From Methylobacter sp. (lineage in GTDB: Bacteria; Pseudomonadota; Gammaproteobacteria; Methylococcales; Methylomonadaceae), in the NCBI GenBank assembly GCA_030679035.1, contig JAUXTH010000006.1, positions 1-64,000 on the forward strand: a stretch of 64,000 nucleotides of DNA, given 5' to 3'. Below the pieces are notes generated by a model. It made no database searches and was not told where the DNA came from. It saw only the letters and a list, made by a program, of their open reading frames with translations. Each line of letters begins with the position of its first letter. Positions within the stretch are counted from its first letter, which is position 1. This document shows positions 50,324 to 60,788 of this stretch, piece after piece. Position numbers and translations under genes: made by a program.

Positions 50324-52021
50324 TTATCCCGCCTTATGCTCCGCCTTGATAAACCGCACAACCTGCTCGCCCATCAGCATGCTGGGCGCATTGGTATTGC
50401 CGGAAGTGATTTCCGGCATGGCCGATGCGTCGGCAATTCGTAAGCCCTCCACGCCATAGACTTTCAACGTCGGATCGACGACCGCCATCGCATCAATACC
50501 CATGCGGCAACTGCTGGTGGGATGGAAATAAGTCGTGGTGCTCATACGGATAAAATCGATTTTTTCGGCCTTGGTTTTTAACGGGCCGGGTAAAACCTCC
50601 TGTTTCCGATATTCGGCAAATGCGGATGAATTGCCGATGTCCTGGCACAGATCCAGCGAGGCGATCAGCGCGTTAATATCCGCATCGCAGCCCAAATAAT
50701 TCATATCGATATTGGGTGCGACAGACGGATCATTGGAGCTTAAGCTGATCGAACCGCTGGATGCGGGGCGGACCAGGCTTGGAGCAATTGCATAACTGTT
50801 TTCCGGCACGGCCGCCGCCAATTCCGGCGTTGCAAACGGAAACTCAATAACAACCGGTTGGATGTCGGGAGAATGCAGCGCCGGATTGGATTTCCACCAT
50901 AACGTCGCCTCGGCGGCATTGCCTTTTAACTCCGGTAACTCGCCTTTGCATTCATAGTTGATTCCGGCCAGCAATATATGATCCTGAAGATGCTTGCCCA
51001 CGCCCGGAAGATTAACCACGACAGGAATATTTAACGCAGCAAGCTCCGGTGCGGAACCTATGCCTGAGAGCATCAATAATTTAGGCGTATTGATCGCGCC
51101 GCAGCAAACAATGGTTTCCTGCTTCGCCTTGAAGTTGCGGAGCTTTCCGTCCACGACGACTTCGACGCCGGTGCAGCGGGTTCCGGTGAAGGTCAGTTTG
51201 CGGGTGTCGGCCTTTTTCAGCACCGTTAAATTCGGCCTCGCCATGGCTGGCACCAAATAGGCCCTGCTGACATTAAACCGTTCGCCGTCCTTGCGATTCA
51301 GCTCAAAATAACTGACCCCGTTCAGGTCAGGGCCGTTATAGGAATGCACGTAAGGAATTCCCTGCTCGATCGCGCCCTTTACAAAGGCCTCCGCCAACGG
51401 GTTCGGGTCGTCATTTGGGCCGCAAGGCATAGGGCCGTTTACCCCACGGTACATGTCAGGTTCTCCTGAATAATTCTCCATGGATTTGAATATCTGCCGG
51501 ACGTTTTGATAATCCCAGCCCTGATTGCCGTGATAAGCCCAACTGTCATAGTCCATCGGATGCCCCCACACCCAAACCGTCGCATTCATGCTGCCGGAAC
51601 CGCCGGTCATCTTGCCCCGGGGGCAGTGAACCACGCGGTTATTGGCATGTTGCTGATTAATAGTGTTGTATCCCCAGTCCAGATCGCCATAAAAAAGATT
51701 AGGCCAACGGTGGGGGGTAAAAACATCCTGATGGGTGTCGGCAGAACCCGCTTCCAGCAGCAAAACGCGCCAGTCAGGATTTTCAGAAAGCCGCGCGGCA
51801 GTGACCGATCCGCCGGAGCCTGCGCCGACTACGATAAAATCATAATCGTCACTCAGGTTGTTAACTAATGATTGCTGGTTTTCGAAGGTTTTATGCGCTT
51901 CGGCGTATTGTTGTTCAGCTTGTTCGGCAGAATCGCCCTGCTGTATTGCCGCCATGTAATCCGCATGATTGATCTCGCCGTGAAGAACCTGATGAAGGAG
52001 CCGGCCTGTTTTTGTAATCAT
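50324..52021 (-). CDS. GMC-family flavin oxidoreductase (choline-dehydrogenase-like)
   Basis: A 565-residue FAD enzyme. FAD-binding motif DYDFIVVGAGSGGSVTAARL at about residues 60-79, GMC signature region RGKMTGGSGSMNATVWVWGH, and C-terminal catalytic pair His in YFHPTSSCRMG and Asn in SGNTNAPSMLMGE. The first about 55 residues (TKTGRLLHQVLHGEINHADY) form an unusual N-terminal extension before the FAD motif. Substrate is an alcohol; choline is only one possibility. The aldehyde dehydrogenase gene upstream on the same strand may take its product. Start at ATG 52021 with AGAGAG upstream, in preference to 52051. Confidence 0.92.
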   Translation of the reverse strand: MITKTGRLLHQVLHGEINHADYMAAIQQGDSAEQAEQQYAEAHKTFENQQSLVNNLSDDYDFIVVGAGSGGSVTAARLSENPDWRVLLLEAGSADTHQDVFTPHRWPNLFYGDLDWGYNTINQQHANNRVVHCPRGKMTGGSGSMNATVWVWGHPMDYDSWAYHGNQGWDYQNVRQIFKSMENYSGEPDMYRGVNGPMPCGPNDDPNPLAEAFVKGAIEQGIPYVHSYNGPDLNGVSYFELNRKDGERFNVSRAYLVPAMARPNLTVLKKADTRKLTFTGTRCTGVEVVVDGKLRNFKAKQETIVCCGAINTPKLLMLSGIGSAPELAALNIPVVVNLPGVGKHLQDHILLAGINYECKGELPELKGNAAEATLWWKSNPALHSPDIQPVVIEFPFATPELAAAVPENSYAIAPSLVRPASSGSISLSSNDPSVAPNIDMNYLGCDADINALIASLDLCQDIGNSSAFAEYRKQEVLPGPLKTKAEKIDFIRMSTTTYFHPTSSCRMGIDAMAVVDPTLKVYGVEGLRIADASAMPEITSGNTNAPSMLMGEQVVRFIKAEHKAG

Positions 52022-52060
52022 TATTAACTCTCTCTGAATTGGGATAGGCATTTACACAAC

Positions 52061-52232
52061 GCGTCATCCCGGCAGGGATTGCCGGGATCCAGAGGCCATG
52101 GATGGTAATGCAAAACTAGGCTACAAACTTGCCACATGGGATGATTACGTAATTCAATCAACTGTTTTTCCATACGGACACTCTAATCACATCCCTGTGT
52201 TCTGGATTCCGGCAATCCATGCCGGAATGACG
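52061..52232. repeat. Two CCGGCAATCCxTGCCGG-type repeats
   Basis: A copy at 52061-52105 is the reverse complement of the element at 39911-39955 (GCGTCATCCCGGCAGGGATT then GCCGGGATCCAGAGGCCATG). A second, differing copy lies at 52198-52232 (TTCCGGCAATCCATGCCGGA, then ATGACG). Each can form a GC-rich hairpin. They fill the gap between the GMC and aldehyde dehydrogenase genes. Confidence 0.9.
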
Positions 52233-52351
52233 ATGATACAATGTGTAATACTTAGTTTATGTGAACGTTTACCTTTTGTTTAAACCGCACTCTTATCGCA
52301 TCACCGGAGTGGTATGTTGGGAGTATTGACCGTCTTTTTAACTAACCAAAC

Positions 52352-53872
52352 CTAGAAAAAACCCAACGGATTAACATCGTAACTGACCAGCATGTTTTTA
52401 GTCTGCTGATAATGATCCAGCATCATCTTATGGCATTCACGCCCCACGCCCGATTTCTTATAGCCGCCGAAAGCCGCATGTGCCGGATAATGGTGGTAAC
52501 AGTTAATCCATACGCGACCGGCCTGAATACCCCGCCCCATGCGGTAGGCGCGGTTCATATCATGTGTCCAGACCCCGGCACCCAGACCATACTGAGTGTC
52601 GTTGGCAATCGCCAAGGCTTCGGCCTCATCCTTAAACGTGGTGACCGATATGACCGGGCCGAAAATCTCTTCCTGGAAGATACGCATCTTGTTGCCGCCT
52701 TTCATGATCGTCGGCTCAATATAGTAGCCTTCGGAGAAATCGCCGCCTAAAGACTCAGCCTTACCCCCTATCAAAACTTCAGCACCTTCATCTTTGCCGA
52801 TTTGCAAGTAACTCAGAATCTTATCAAACTGCTGCTTGGAAGCTTGTGCGCCGACCATCGTTTCGGTATCCAACGGGTTGCCGCGTTTAATCTGCTTGGC
52901 GCGCGCAATGACTTTAGCGATAAATTCATCATAGATGGATTCCTGAACCAACAGGCGCGAAGGGCAGGTACAGACTTCACCCTGATTGAAAAACGCCAGT
53001 ACCGCGCCTTCAATACATTTGCTGATAAACGCTTCTTCCTGATTCATCACATCTTCGAAAAAGATATTCGGCGATTTGCCGCCCAATTCAACGGTGGAAG
53101 GGATAATGTTTTCCGCCGCGCACTTAAGGATATGCGAACCGACCGGCGTCGAGCCGGTAAAGGCTATTTTGGCAATCCGCGTGCTGGTCGCCAATGCTTG
53201 TCCTGCTTCCGCGCCAAAACCGTTGACGATATTGACCACGCCTGCGGGCAGCAAATCGCCGATTATTTCCATCAGCACCAAAACCGACGCCGGGGTTTGT
53301 TCGGCCGGTTTCATGACCACACAGTTACCAGCAGCCAAAGCGGGGGCCAACTTCCAACAGGCCATCAGCAGCGGAAAATTCCACGGAATAATCTGCCCGA
53401 CCACACCCAACGGTTCGTGGAAATGGTACGCGACGGTATTCTTGTCGATCTCGCCGATTGAACCTTCCTGAGCGCGAATGCACCCGGCAAAATAGCGAAA
53501 CTGATCGACGCACAGCGGAATGTCCGCCGCCAGCGTTTCGCGCACCGCTTTGCCGTTATCCCAGGTTTCGGCAACGGCCAGCGTTTCAAGGTTCGCTTCC
53601 ATCCGGTCGGCTATTTTTAGGAGTATATTCGACCGTTCGGTGACCGAAGTATCGCCCCAAGCCGCTCTGGCAGCATGGGCCGCATCTAAAGCCAGCTCAA
53701 TATCCTCGGCGCTGGAACGGGGAATTTCACAGAAAACCTTGCCGTTAATCGGGCTGGAATTTTCAAAGTACTGCCCCTTGACCGGATCGACCCAACCGCC
53801 ACCGATAAAATTTTGATAACGGGTTTTAAAGCTGACCTTACTGCCTGGATGATTGGGTTCGATATAAAGCAC
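52352..53872 (-). CDS. NAD-dependent aldehyde dehydrogenase, ExaC/AldB type
   Basis: A 506-residue aldehyde dehydrogenase. NAD-binding region [20 protein letters not shown] and [11 protein letters not shown], catalytic Glu in [10 protein letters not shown] and catalytic Cys in [15 protein letters not shown]. The N-terminal [20 protein letters not shown] and the C-terminal [20 protein letters not shown] are typical of ExaC/AldB acetaldehyde dehydrogenases. Translation starts at GTG 53872, which has AGGAG 6 bases upstream. It may oxidise acetaldehyde, or longer aldehydes made by the nearby GMC oxidoreductase. Confidence 0.94.
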   Translation of the reverse strand: MLYIEPNHPGSKVSFKTRYQNFIGGGWVDPVKGQYFENSSPINGKVFCEIPRSSAEDIELALDAAHAARAAWGDTSVTERSNILLKIADRMEANLETLAVAETWDNGKAVRETLAADIPLCVDQFRYFAGCIRAQEGSIGEIDKNTVAYHFHEPLGVVGQIIPWNFPLLMACWKLAPALAAGNCVVMKPAEQTPASVLVLMEIIGDLLPAGVVNIVNGFGAEAGQALATSTRIAKIAFTGSTPVGSHILKCAAENIIPSTVELGGKSPNIFFEDVMNQEEAFISKCIEGAVLAFFNQGEVCTCPSRLLVQESIYDEFIAKVIARAKQIKRGNPLDTETMVGAQASKQQFDKILSYLQIGKDEGAEVLIGGKAESLGGDFSEGYYIEPTIMKGGNKMRIFQEEIFGPVISVTTFKDEAEALAIANDTQYGLGAGVWTHDMNRAYRMGRGIQAGRVWINCYHHYPAHAAFGGYKKSGVGRECHKMMLDHYQQTKNMLVSYDVNPLGFF

Positions 53873-54587
53873 GACGCTCTCCTAAAAATGGATATGGGGG
53901 GTGATTGATTCTATCATGTTGACCGACGTCGAATAACCTTCCTTTTCAGGGCAATCGCACTTAAATAAGCTTGGATTTTATAATCACTGGCTAATCAATT
54001 GCGTATAAATGGGGTTATTTTAACTTTCAGGTTATTGGAGCCGCGACTTTAGTCGCGCCAGTAGTTATTTCCTTCACACCTGGCGTTATACTCAACACAC
54101 CTCAAAATTCGGCGCCTTTACTCCCTCTCCTGCTGGAGAGGGTTGGGGTGAGGAGATTCAAAAAACTGAATTTTGAAGTGCGAACGGTATATGACTCGTG
54201 CGCGACTGAAGTCGCGGCTCCGTTTATGTTTTTCCCTGATTTTTAAAGCAGAACTTAAAATCACAAAGTAGAAGTTGCACCCTATCGTTTTATTTAAGCG
54301 CGATTGCCCTACCTTCCTTTTTGTAAAAACCTCACTCATGAAAAAGCTAAACATCCGCCGTAGGCTAGGGTAACCAATCCCCTTGTTCACCCAAATCCGC
54401 GCACAGCATTGGTACGGTTAACACCTGTTTTATGCACTGTTTTTGTGCATCAACCTTAACAGCATCCGTTCAACCCTTATCCGCATCTGACAACAGGCAA
54501 TGTGGCTTGTATCTTGCTTTTCACACTTAACATAGTGTTATCACTGTCTTGTCTCATTTTTAACGCGTAAACTTAAGGATAAATCAC
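53873..54587. repeat. Repeat mosaic upstream of the CheW-tailed sensor gene
   Basis: A 715-base gap. It holds the inverted partner of the window-start repeat (53947-54086, hairpin 54040-54059), a CCCTCTCC/GGAGAGGG hairpin (54122-54141), another hairpin of the first kind (GCGCGACTGAAGTCGCG, 54200-54216), and a partial copy of the first repeat's end (54290-54309). No intact gene is present. The last about 170 bases (54420-54587) must contain the promoter of the sensor gene; AAGGA (54575-54579) lies 8 bases before its ATG. Confidence 0.85.
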
Positions 54588-57155
54588 ATGCTGTCAGAAA
54601 CTGAACGTTTCGAAACTTTCTCCCCCTATATTCGGAGCGTTGCCCAGTGCAAGGAAATTCTCCGCGACCTGAACGGAACCTGGGGCTTGGTTTCCGCCAT
54701 CGCAGAAATCAGCTGCCCCGCAGAAGCCGCAACTATACTGCCGGCAATGGAAGCCACCAAAAAAGGTTTTGCCGACCTTGAAAGCAAACTGACCAGCCAG
54801 CTGGTGTCCGAAGAAATCAAAAAAACCTGCCTCGAACTGGAATCCAAGGCGCAAGTATCGATAGATATTCTGGTGCGCAACCTGTATGAGCGCACCGCAG
54901 ATATCGGCTTTCTGGCGACCAATGCCGACATCTGCGATTTTGTGCTGTCCTCCGTAAACGGCGATAGAACCGATCTTGATTCGATTAACCAACTGCTTGA
55001 CGAGTACGGCTCAAAATATACCGTATACGACGACATTATCATTCTGGATGCCGACAGCCGCATATTGGCTAGGATTGACCGCAACACCTCAGCCGCCCAA
55101 AGCATTTCCGAGCCGAGTATCCGCAAGACCTTGCAGTCGACAGCGGAATATGTCGAAACCTTTGGCAAAACCAATCTCCGGCCCGGCACAGACCGAGCCC
55201 TGATTTATTCGAAACGCATCGTCGATCCGGTCAATGACACGGTGATTGGCATCTTATGCCTGTCATTCCGTTTCGATAACGAAATGGAAGGCATATTCCG
55301 CAGCCTGCAAAAGAAAGGCGACAAAGCCGTGATGTTGCTGCTGAATGCCGATTCGGTGGTTATCGCCACCAGCGACCAGGATCATGTCCCGATTGGCCGC
55401 ATCATTGAAACCGTTCCGGAAGGCGACGCCTACGGCATGCTCGACTTTGCCGGACGCGAATACCTGTCGGTAACGCACCGAGGCCGCCCCTATCAAGGAT
55501 ATGCCGGACAAGAATGGTACGGGCATGCGATGATTCCATTGCAGTCGGCATTCGGTTTTTCCGCGTCCGACAAAGAGATCAATGCCGAAATTCTCCGCCA
55601 TGGCGACTCATTGGCCACGGAACTGTCCAGCCTGATTGCCGATGCCGCCGAAAACATCAACCTGTTCCTGCACCGCGTAATCTGGAACGGTCAGGTCATG
55701 GCAACCAACGAGCACGGCAACCTTTTATCGCTGAAGGCGATTCTAAAACAACTTCGCTCGATGGGAGCCCGCACAGCCCAAGCGCTTGCCGAGTCCAGCA
55801 GCAAACTGCATGCCACGATGATCACCTCCGAACTGCGCAATGCCGAATCCATCGCGCGGCTGATGATTGATATTATGGATCGCAACCTGTACGAGCGCAG
55901 CAATGATTGCCGCTGGTGGGCGCTGACCTCGGAAATCCGGCGCATTTTATCCGAAGGCCGCCTTAGCTCCGATGATAAAGCCAAAATCACCGACATCCTG
56001 ATCTACATCAACAAGCTTTACACCGTCTATACACGCCTTTTTATCTATGACATCAAAGGGAATATCGTAGCCGAGTCCAATCTGCATAACGACCCCATGG
56101 ATGCCGCAGGCAGACAAATGACCGCCTCTTACGCGCAGGAGACTTTTTCGTTGCGCTCGCCGCAGGAATACCGGGTATCGATGTTTGAAGAATCCTGGCT
56201 GTACGACGGCAAGCCAACCTATGTCTACAATGCCGCGATCCGCCATATTGATGACATGAACAAAATAGTTGGCGGTATCGGTATCGTTTTCGACTCCACG
56301 CCCGAATTCAAGCACATGCTTGAAGATTGCCTACCCGACAAACCCGGCGCTTTCGGCCTGTTTGTGGAGCGGCCCAGCGGCCGCATTATTGCATCGACCG
56401 AAGCGTCCAACTACCAGAACGGCGATGTGCTTTGGATAGACCCTGATTTTTTTGAGCTGGCAGAAGGCACAGGAAAATCCAAAATCGTGCTTTATAACAA
56501 AAAATACTATGCCGTCGGCTGTTACTCGTCACGCGGCTACCGCGAGTTTAAAACCACAGGGGATTATCATAACGATGTGGCTGCATTCGTGTTTATTCCG
56601 ATCGGCGAGAAAACCGAGGTCACCGATTCCGAGCAACGCGTAGCCATCACTTACCCGCAAGAACCGATAACCGGTGATGTTGTCGATCTCGCAACGTTTT
56701 ATATCGGCTCGGAGATTTACGCATTTTATGCCGCCGATGTACTCGAAGCCATGGACGTTACGATGATCAACACCCTGCCCGGCGTAAAATCCTACGTTGT
56801 CGGCAGCGTCATGTATTGCGATAACAGCCCCGACGGCATCAACGAAAAAATCCCGATTATCGTCATTAGCGGCCGGATTCTGACCAACACGCCGGTTGAT
56901 TTGGATGGTCTGGAAAAAAATACCGGTGCAATCGTCGTTGTCCGAACCCAGGTAGGCCCGATTGGCCTATTGGTCGATGGGCTGGATGCAATTCCGAGCT
57001 TTGAAAAATCGCAAGTTCAGCCGGTTAATGAACTATTGCGTGGTGACGGCGGCTATGTGAAATCATTGGTGAATATACCTGAAAGCCACACAACTGGAAA
57101 AATGCTGATCGTATTGAATCAAGAGCTGATTCTTGCCTCAGTACGCAAACGATAA
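54588..57155 (+). CDS. Large soluble sensor with duplicated Cache-like region and C-terminal CheW domain
   Basis: An 855-residue protein with no signal peptide and no membrane helix. Residues about 85-320 and 420-680 are two related sensory regions, each opened by a similar segment (IDILVRNLYERTADIGFLAT and IDIMDRNLYERSNDCRWWAL) and each reading like an alpha-beta Cache-type domain (DDIIILDADSRILARIDRNT; YTRLFIYDIKGNIVAESNLH). Residues about 700-850 are a CheW domain (VDLATFYIGSEIYAFYAADV, GPIGLLVDGLDAIPSFEKSQ). CheW domains bind chemoreceptors and CheA. Cache domains are nearly always periplasmic, so a cytoplasmic version joined to CheW is unusual. No che genes are adjacent. The Cache call is an inference from pattern; CheW is firm. 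Confidence 0.85.
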   Translation: MLSETERFETFSPYIRSVAQCKEILRDLNGTWGLVSAIAEISCPAEAATILPAMEATKKGFADLESKLTSQLVSEEIKKTCLELESKAQVSIDILVRNLYERTADIGFLATNADICDFVLSSVNGDRTDLDSINQLLDEYGSKYTVYDDIIILDADSRILARIDRNTSAAQSISEPSIRKTLQSTAEYVETFGKTNLRPGTDRALIYSKRIVDPVNDTVIGILCLSFRFDNEMEGIFRSLQKKGDKAVMLLLNADSVVIATSDQDHVPIGRIIETVPEGDAYGMLDFAGREYLSVTHRGRPYQGYAGQEWYGHAMIPLQSAFGFSASDKEINAEILRHGDSLATELSSLIADAAENINLFLHRVIWNGQVMATNEHGNLLSLKAILKQLRSMGARTAQALAESSSKLHATMITSELRNAESIARLMIDIMDRNLYERSNDCRWWALTSEIRRILSEGRLSSDDKAKITDILIYINKLYTVYTRLFIYDIKGNIVAESNLHNDPMDAAGRQMTASYAQETFSLRSPQEYRVSMFEESWLYDGKPTYVYNAAIRHIDDMNKIVGGIGIVFDSTPEFKHMLEDCLPDKPGAFGLFVERPSGRIIASTEASNYQNGDVLWIDPDFFELAEGTGKSKIVLYNKKYYAVGCYSSRGYREFKTTGDYHNDVAAFVFIPIGEKTEVTDSEQRVAITYPQEPITGDVVDLATFYIGSEIYAFYAADVLEAMDVTMINTLPGVKSYVVGSVMYCDNSPDGINEKIPIIVISGRILTNTPVDLDGLEKNTGAIVVVRTQVGPIGLLVDGLDAIPSFEKSQVQPVNELLRGDGGYVKSLVNIPESHTTGKMLIVLNQELILASVRKR

Positions 57156-57621
57156 CCTTATCGACTGACCACCGGCTTTATACTGATCGCACATCCAAAT
57201 TCTTGCTTATGATCCCTCTCCCGCTGGCGCGACATCGCTCGCATTACCTGGGACGGATCATTCGTAAGATAGGGCGAGGAATCCGACAAAACAGGACTAA
57301 AATTTCGGCAATCATTGCGGTTACTTTCAGCCTCCTGCTACAAAATTTACTGCTGCGTAAGCGCTGATCATTTTGTTGTTTTTATGCAAATATGCCAAAC
57401 AATCAAACTTCATCTATTCGTTTAATTATATGGAAGACCAATAGCAAATACCCAGCGCATAAACTCGCAAAAAAACAACTTGTGGTGGACTCGCCACGGG
57501 TTATTTAAAGCGCCTAAAAACCGGAACTAGCTCTCATTTAATCGACCATTAAATTTCTTGTTTTACTTAGGTAATGAGGGGAACATCACACTCAATTCAA
57601 ACAACTTTTGGAGGACTAATC
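57156..57621. other. Gap after the CheW-tailed sensor
   Basis: A 466-base stretch. 57212-57290 looks like fragments of a dispersed repeat (CCCTCTCCCGCTGGCGCGAC, later GATAGGGCGAGG). The remainder is AT-rich without hairpins or open frames I can support. No clear terminator follows the sensor gene. Confidence 0.4.
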
Positions 57622-57762
57622 ATGAAAATTTTAAACATACTGGTTTTGCTAGCCTCTCTTTTTGCGATAGCTGGCGCTGCTTTTTTCCGGTTTTTGGTTT
57701 TGCTGGCAAATGCACTATTTGCTCATCCAGCTCATAATAAGCATCCCTCATGGCTTAGCTAG
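57622..57762 (+). CDS. Small hydrophobic protein, 46 aa
   Basis: A possible 46-residue gene: MKILNILVLLASLFAIAGAA then a second hydrophobic stretch FFRFLVLLANALFAH and a polar end. It has a strong TTGGAGGACTAATC site before the ATG, which is the main argument for translation. It could be a small membrane protein, or a signal peptide left from a truncated gene. No family recognised. The frame also opens upstream at 57574, but the ribosome-binding site supports 57622. Confidence 0.5.
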   Translation: MKILNILVLLASLFAIAGAAFFRFLVLLANALFAHPAHNKHPSWLS

Positions 57763-57811
57763 GAAAGTGGTAGCGGTGCGCATCTCACATGATTATGTTG
57801 GCGCATCCGCA

Positions 57812-58495
57812 TTACCGCTCCGATTCTTTCTTGGCAACCTTATCCCGCAAATAAACCGGCATGGCCTGTTCGACTGCAACGGCCAAGCCCTGCTCGAAAC
57901 CCCGTGCGCCTAACCGGGCTATTGCCCCGGCTCTAGGCAGCATATCGGTTTTATAGTGATTGACTCGACCTGCTAAGCGGGTCATCAATTCCTGAGGGTA
58001 AACGCCCCAACCCGAACCGATGCCTACGCCGGTCAGATCGGGAAATTCTATCTGCTCAGCCGGAGTCACCGCCTCATCGCCGACCAGTTCGGCATAGCCT
58101 TGTGCATCGCGCTGATAAACGCCCCAGAAAATCTCGCCCATCCTCGCATCCATCGCGACAAAGGCAACGTTATCGTCATTGTTATCGAAAAAATCCTGGG
58201 CTATGGCCGCCAAGGTGGATACGGGGATTACCGGCAAATCGGCGCCCAAGGCGATGCCCTGAATCACGCCGGTAGCGATACGTACGCCGGTAAACGAACC
58301 GGGGCCGCGACTGAACGCCAGCGCATCAAGCTGTTGCGGTTTTAAGCCCGCCTCCGCCATTAAGCCATCAATCATCGGCAAAATCAGCTGGGTATGTTTT
58401 TGGGGCGCCAGCTCAAAGCGTTCCCTTATATCGCCGTCAATAAACAGCGCTGCCGAGCAGGCTTCGGTCGATGTTTCTACTGCCAATAATTTCAT
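57812..58495 (-). CDS. tsaB: tRNA threonylcarbamoyladenosine protein TsaB
   Basis: A 227-residue ASKHA-fold protein, partner of TsaD in making t6A37 on tRNA. Signature KLLAVETSTEACSAALFIDG at the N-terminus, APQKHTQLILPMIDGLM, and FSRGPGSFTGVRIATGVIQG. Length is normal. Its ATG overlaps the stop codon of the helicase gene (ATGA), the common yoaA-tsaB pairing in gammaproteobacteria. Confidence 0.96.
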   Translation of the reverse strand: MKLLAVETSTEACSAALFIDGDIRERFELAPQKHTQLILPMIDGLMAEAGLKPQQLDALAFSRGPGSFTGVRIATGVIQGIALGADLPVIPVSTLAAIAQDFFDNNDDNVAFVAMDARMGEIFWGVYQRDAQGYAELVGDEAVTPAEQIEFPDLTGVGIGSGWGVYPQELMTRLAGRVNHYKTDMLPRAGAIARLGARGFEQGLAVAVEQAMPVYLRDKVAKKESER

Positions 58496-60426
58496 TGTTC
58501 TGTCTCGTCCTGAAAAAACGCCCGTACCTCTTCTATGTCGCGAGTGCGCTTCATGGCCGGTACGCTATCTAAAAATATCTGCCCGTATGATTTCTTTAAC
58601 AATCTAGGATCGCACACCATCAATACTCCCCGGTCTGTTACGTCGCGGATCAAACGACCTATGCCCTGCCTTAACGCAATCACGGCGGTGGGCAGCTGGT
58701 ATTCGAAAAACGAGTTCCGACCCTGTTTGGTCATCGCATCTAATCTGGCTTTTAACACCGGATCGCCGGGCGATGCGAAAGGCAGTTTGTCGATAATGAC
58801 GCAGGATAAGGCCTCGCCCCTGACATCCACGCCTTCCCAAAAACTCGACGTGCCGAGCAACACGGCATTGCCCGCTTCTTTAAACTGCTCCAGCAACAAG
58901 GCTTTGGGACGGCTGCCCTGAATCAGCAACGGAAAATCGATTTTTTTCTCCAGCAATTCGGCCGCCTGTTTCAACGCACGGTGGCTGGTGAACAGGAAAA
59001 ACGCCCTGCCCTTGCTGGCCTCTAATACCGGCACCGCAAACTCGATAATCCGCGGGATAAATTCGGGATCATTGGGCTGCGGCAAGCCTTTCGGGTGATA
59101 AAACAGCGATTGATGGGCATAATCGAAAGGACTGCCCCAGCTCTCGCTGTCCGCATTGCTAAGCCCCAGGTTATTGGCGAAATGATCGAACTTGTTGGCC
59201 ACGCTTAAGGTCGCCGAGGTAAAAATCCACGCCGCCTGATGTTGCTGCATAAAGGAGCGGAATTCCGCGGCAATATCCAGCGGCGTCCGGCTTAAGGTAA
59301 AGGTGTTTTTGTAGGTTTCATACCAGCGTATCCATTTGCCGCTGTTGTCTTCCAGGATAATCTTTAACTGCTGCACCAGTTCGTCGGCGCGTTTAAAACA
59401 CGAGTCCAGGCCTTTGGTTTTAACCGAGGCCAGCTCCAGCTGATCGGCCAAGCGCTGCAACTGGTCTTTAACCGCAATCAAGTTCCCGGCTATTTTCGGA
59501 TTGTTTTCGATGTCCTGCCAATCACCTCGTTTAAGCTCGATGCCGAACGCCAGCCTCAGGTCTTTAACCTCATGTTCAAGGTCTTCGCAGGCGGTGCGCA
59601 AAGCGGGCATGTCGGTCGCGTCTTTGAAATATTCCATCAACGCGTCTTTGGCCAGATCGTTCAGCTGCTTGGCGCTGACGGTGATGCCTAAAAAATTGGA
59701 TGCGGTATCGGCCAATTGGTGCGCCTCGTCGATAATGACCACTTCGGCATTAGGCAACAACTCGCCGAAACCGCTGTCGCGTATCGACCAGTCCGCGCAC
59801 AACAAGTGGTGATTAACCACCAAAAGATCGCATTCCTGCGCTTTCTTCCGGGCCTTGACCAGAAAGCAATCGGCATAATCCGGGCAATCCTGCCCCAGAC
59901 AATTATCCAGGGACGAGGTCGCCTGATACCAAACCGGGTCGGCCTCGGCCACTTCGGACATTTCCGAAACGTCGCCTATTTTAGTGCGTTTCGACCAGGA
60001 TTTGATTTTCGCCAGGGCAACGGCATCTTCCTTGCTGAAACCCAGCGTCGAAGTCAACGCGTTTTGCAGCCGATAGGTGCATAAATAGTTGCTGCGGCCT
60101 TTTAGCAGCGCGGCAAAAAACGGTGTTTTGATCGCCTTGCGGATCACCGGCAAATCCTTGTTGAACAGCTGATCCTGTAGATTTTTGGTGCCGGTCGAGA
60201 TGATGACTTTTTTGCCGGATAAAATGGCGGGCACCAGATAGGCGAAGGTCTTGCCGGTCCCGGTCCCGGCTTCGGCGATTAAATTCCGGTTTTCTTCAAT
60301 GGCATGGGCGATGGCCTCGGCCATTTCAACCTGAGCCGCCCGCGGCTGATAGCCTGGAATGACTTCTGCCAACCCACCTTCACTGCTGAAAAATACTTCT
60401 AGTTCTGTCAATTGAGTCTCTTGCAC
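58492..60426 (-). CDS. yoaA: DinG/YoaA-family ATP-dependent DNA helicase
   Basis: A 644-residue XPD-like superfamily-2 helicase. Q-like GYQPRAAQVEMAEAIAHAIE, Walker A AEAGTGTGKTFAYLVPAI, DEAH motif VVIIDEAHQLADTASNF, and the late motif IGRLIRDVTDRGVLMVCD. Four Cys that would bind the Fe-S cluster are present: one in SNYLCTYRLQ, then CLGQDCPDYADC. Known YoaA works with HolC in replication-linked DNA repair. It is co-transcribed with tsaB. Confidence 0.95.
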   Translation of the reverse strand: MQETQLTELEVFFSSEGGLAEVIPGYQPRAAQVEMAEAIAHAIEENRNLIAEAGTGTGKTFAYLVPAILSGKKVIISTGTKNLQDQLFNKDLPVIRKAIKTPFFAALLKGRSNYLCTYRLQNALTSTLGFSKEDAVALAKIKSWSKRTKIGDVSEMSEVAEADPVWYQATSSLDNCLGQDCPDYADCFLVKARKKAQECDLLVVNHHLLCADWSIRDSGFGELLPNAEVVIIDEAHQLADTASNFLGITVSAKQLNDLAKDALMEYFKDATDMPALRTACEDLEHEVKDLRLAFGIELKRGDWQDIENNPKIAGNLIAVKDQLQRLADQLELASVKTKGLDSCFKRADELVQQLKIILEDNSGKWIRWYETYKNTFTLSRTPLDIAAEFRSFMQQHQAAWIFTSATLSVANKFDHFANNLGLSNADSESWGSPFDYAHQSLFYHPKGLPQPNDPEFIPRIIEFAVPVLEASKGRAFFLFTSHRALKQAAELLEKKIDFPLLIQGSRPKALLLEQFKEAGNAVLLGTSSFWEGVDVRGEALSCVIIDKLPFASPGDPVLKARLDAMTKQGRNSFFEYQLPTAVIALRQGIGRLIRDVTDRGVLMVCDPRLLKKSYGQIFLDSVPAMKRTRDIEEVRAFFQDETEQ

Positions 60427-60788
60427 TATTTTTGTGTACTATTTTAAATTCAACCGACAAGCGCAGTTCATTTTTTTAACTGGATTAGAAATCCGACCAA
60501 GCAACAAAGATACCAGATTATGATTTTAAAGATAGTGGATTGGCTATCTAAATTTACACCTGCCTAGCCATGTAGATGCAGTTAAACCGACTGTTAAGTG
60601 TTTCTACCCATTTAACGGATGGCTCGTTTTCTATACCCTTTAATAAATCATTGCTCCCGGTAAGCCACTGACATTCATCAGCAGCATTGACTAATCTTTA
60701 CTTATGTAGTCTCATCAGGTTGTAAAGACTATGATGCAAAGCCGCATGTTCCATCATGCCAATATCAATTGAATCGAGGTAAGTCCAA
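60427..60788. promoter_or_regulatory. Divergent region, helicase / copper oxidase
   Basis: 362 bases between divergent starts. The + strand gene has a GAGGTAAGTCCAA site before its ATG. I saw no clear CueR-type inverted repeat and no hairpin. AT-rich stretches around 60480-60560 could hold promoters, but boxes cannot be fixed by eye. Confidence 0.35.

Noticed and set aside
52802-53461. 219-residue + strand frame opposite the aldehyde dehydrogenase
   Set aside because: Antisense shadow of a strongly conserved gene; no domain and no ribosome-binding site.
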